A stretch of DNA of 64,000 nt. Origin: Domibacillus sp. PGB-M46 (GTDB lineage Bacteria; Bacillota; Bacilli; Bacillales; Domibacillaceae). The DNA lies in assembly GCF_022668875.1 (NCBI RefSeq), contig NZ_JAKGCR010000016.1:1-64000 (forward strand), written 5' to 3'. Positions 62,655 through 64,000 of the stretch are shown here, one piece after another; the first letter of the stretch is position 1; each line of letters begins with the position of its first letter. The notes beneath the pieces were generated by a model that did no database searches, was not told the origin of the DNA, and saw nothing but the letters and a program-made list of their open reading frames with translations. The position numbers were made by a program, and so were the translations under genes.

Positions 62655-64000
62655 ATGAAGCAAAACAATATTTGTTTTGATACATTAAAAAAGGAATGTG
62701 CAGCGAGGGGACTTGATCCAAAAAGCATTCCTTCTTTTAAACATATATTAGATGCAGAGGCATTAGCGGCAAGACAGCGCCAACACGCTGAATTCATTCA
62801 TGCGGTTACGTACTTTTTTGATAAATTTATTGCTTCGCTGCCTGGCATTCCTATTCTTGCAACAGCAACGGATAAGCATGGCTACATTCTTCATATGATT
62901 GGGGACAGCAGCATTAAAGAAATGGTTATGAAGCTGGGAATTCAAAACGGAGTTCAAATGACAAATGAGTACAATGGTATTAATTCTGTCAGCCTGGCGC
63001 TGGATTACCAGCAGCCAGTCGGTATAGTCGGCTCGCAGCATTATCATCATTATCTGCATAATGCTGCGTGCTACAGCATCCCTATTTGGAACAGAACTCA
63101 AAATGAAGAAATCGGCACACTTTCATTTATGACGGCTGTTGATTTTGCCCACCCTCTCTTTCTATCATTGCTTATGACAATGAAGGAATCCATCGAGCGT
63201 GAACTTCAGTTAATGAAGCAAAATGAGAATCTGCGCCTCCTGAATGAGCTTATTATGGAGACTACTACGAGCGGCTTGATTGTCTCTGACAAGGAAGGCA
63301 ATATTATTAACGTTAACAAGGCGGCAGAACGGATGGTGAAGCAGGATAAACAGTCACTGCTCTCCGAGACGGCTGCGGACTGCCCATTCGTTGGCGATTA
63401 TCTTGAGCAGGCGCTGTCAAACGGACTTTCTTCTACAGACATTGAAAGAACATTTAAAAGCACATCAGGCCGTGAAACAACGTACTTGCTGGATGCGCTG
63501 CCGATTTTCGATCAAACAGATACACTGGCCGGTGCCTTCGCGCAGCTCCGTGACATTACCCAGCGAAAAGAAACAGAACAGATGCTGCTTAACACTGAAA
63601 AACTCGCTGCTGTCGGTCAAATGGCTGCCAGTGCTGCCCATGAAATCCGTAATCCTTTAACAACAATTCGGGGCTTTATTCAGCTGCTGAGGCCATCGTT
63701 TTTCGACCAGGAGCATTTCAATCTCGTTTTGGAGGAAATTGACCGAATTAACTTGATTATTAGCGAGTTTCTTATTCTATCAAAGCCGCAGGCCACTTGT
63801 TTCGGCGAACAAAACTTAATACAGATTCTTCATGATACGATTGCCCTATCACAGCCGCAGGCGAGCATGAGCAATGTGCAGATTGAAAAATGCTTTGATG
63901 ATCCCTCTCCTGTTTTTATATATGGAGATGGAAACCAGCTGAAGCAAGTGTTTATTAACTTGTTTAAAAATAGCATGGACGCCATGCCGGGCGGAGGAAC
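62655..64000 (+). CDS. Cytosolic PAS sensor histidine kinase, 3' end outside window
   Basis: From ATG 62655 (GAGGAG upstream) 448 codons stay open to the window edge. The order is: N-terminal GAF-like sensor resembling AcoR-type regulators (about 40-190; GVQMTNEYNGINSVSLALDY), PAS (about 205-310; GLIVSDKEGNIINVNKAAERM), HisKA with phospho-His in SAAHEIRNPLTTIRGF (about 333) and the beginning of HATPase (FINLFKNSMDAMPGGG). No membrane helix. It resembles KinA/KinE-type sporulation kinases. TATAAT at about 62600-62606 may be its -10. Confidence 0.88.
   Translation, partial: MKQNNICFDTLKKECAARGLDPKSIPSFKHILDAEALAARQRQHAEFIHAVTYFFDKFIASLPGIPILATATDKHGYILHMIGDSSIKEMVMKLGIQNGVQMTNEYNGINSVSLALDYQQPVGIVGSQHYHHYLHNAACYSIPIWNRTQNEEIGTLSFMTAVDFAHPLFLSLLMTMKESIERELQLMKQNENLRLLNELIMETTTSGLIVSDKEGNIINVNKAAERMVKQDKQSLLSETAADCPFVGDYLEQALSNGLSSTDIERTFKSTSGRETTYLLDALPIFDQTDTLAGAFAQLRDITQRKETEQMLLNTEKLAAVGQMAASAAHEIRNPLTTIRGFIQLLRPSFFDQEHFNLVLEEIDRINLIISEFLILSKPQATCFGEQNLIQILHDTIALSQPQASMSNVQIEKCFDDPSPVFIYGDGNQLKQVFINLFKNSMDAMPGGG

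Overview
The window is a piece of a Bacillaceae chromosome (low to moderate GC Gram-positive, by eye in the mid-40s % GC). The evidence is the gene order. Reading the minus strand from ddl, the run ddl-murF-(esterase)-cshA-acpS-ydcC-alr-ndoAI-ndoA-rsbRSTUVW-sigB-rsbX-tex(ydcI)-sprT-like(ydcK)-tRNA array follows the Bacillus subtilis order almost gene for gene. Strong AGGAGG-type ribosome sites, frequent TTG/GTG starts, intrinsic terminators with U tracts, a TPP riboswitch and sigma-B, sigma-W and cre-type sites all fit. The genus cannot be fixed from the window alone.

Layout. 1-1240: the 5' end of a 16S rRNA gene and ten tRNA genes, all minus strand, reading toward the rRNA from one visible promoter. 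The Leu(GAG) tRNA carries the 17-bp sequence used as attB by ICEBs1, and no element is inserted. 1.3-18.6 kb: general stress (sigma-B) module with an internal sigma-B promoter, toxin-antitoxin pair, alanine racemase, cell-wall precursor enzymes and the RNA helicase CshA. A 153-bp tandem repeat lies between ydcC and alr. 18.8-21.3 kb: Mg2+ transporter MgtE and a membrane-anchored CBS/CorC protein lacking the DUF21 transport domain, with an elaborate leader. 21.3-27.3 kb: envelope lipid cluster (polysaccharide deacetylase, two DedA proteins, MGDG-synthase-like glycosyltransferase, lipid kinase, cardiolipin synthase).

27.3-36 kb is the most interesting accessory stretch. A five-gene operon, DUF4178-PspA-DUF4247 lipoprotein-DUF350-membrane aminopropyltransferase, is preceded by a perfect sigma-W-type promoter (TGAAAC-N16-CGTA). 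A second sigma-W-like promoter stands before a PH-domain protein (YvbH-like). A second lipid kinase, a MerR/RacA-like DNA-binding protein, a HAD phosphatase and an unknown gene with a possible sigma-B promoter lie between. The region looks like an envelope-stress island whose aminopropyltransferase and DUF partners have no settled function.

36-45 kb: YceI, YitT, Mn-dependent pyrophosphatase, UMF1-type MFS protein, a cysteine-free family-4-like uracil-DNA glycosylase, a lipoprotein pseudogene, an SDR/lactonase pair and the divergent yybE/yybF-like pair. 45.3-49.3 kb: TPP riboswitch plus terminator controlling tenI-thiO-thiS-thiG-thiF (thiazole branch of thiamin synthesis), with tenI apparently starting at a non-canonical codon. 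49.3-61 kb: a drug-efflux MFS with a palindromic operator, then two adjacent CitA/CitB-type two-component systems. One (malK-malR) lies with a BASS transporter and the 2-hydroxycarboxylate transporter MaeN. The other (dctS-dctR) is divergent from the TRAP-type binding protein DctB and the C4-dicarboxylate carrier DctP, whose leader has four 9-bp direct repeats and a perfect cre site. 61-64 kb: GNAT acetyltransferase, a YugO-like K+ channel with a frameshifted 5' end at a T7 tract and a GCGD selectivity filter, and the start of a PAS histidine kinase that runs off the window.

Function assignments rest on recognisable motifs, family resemblance and gene order read by eye. No database search was run.
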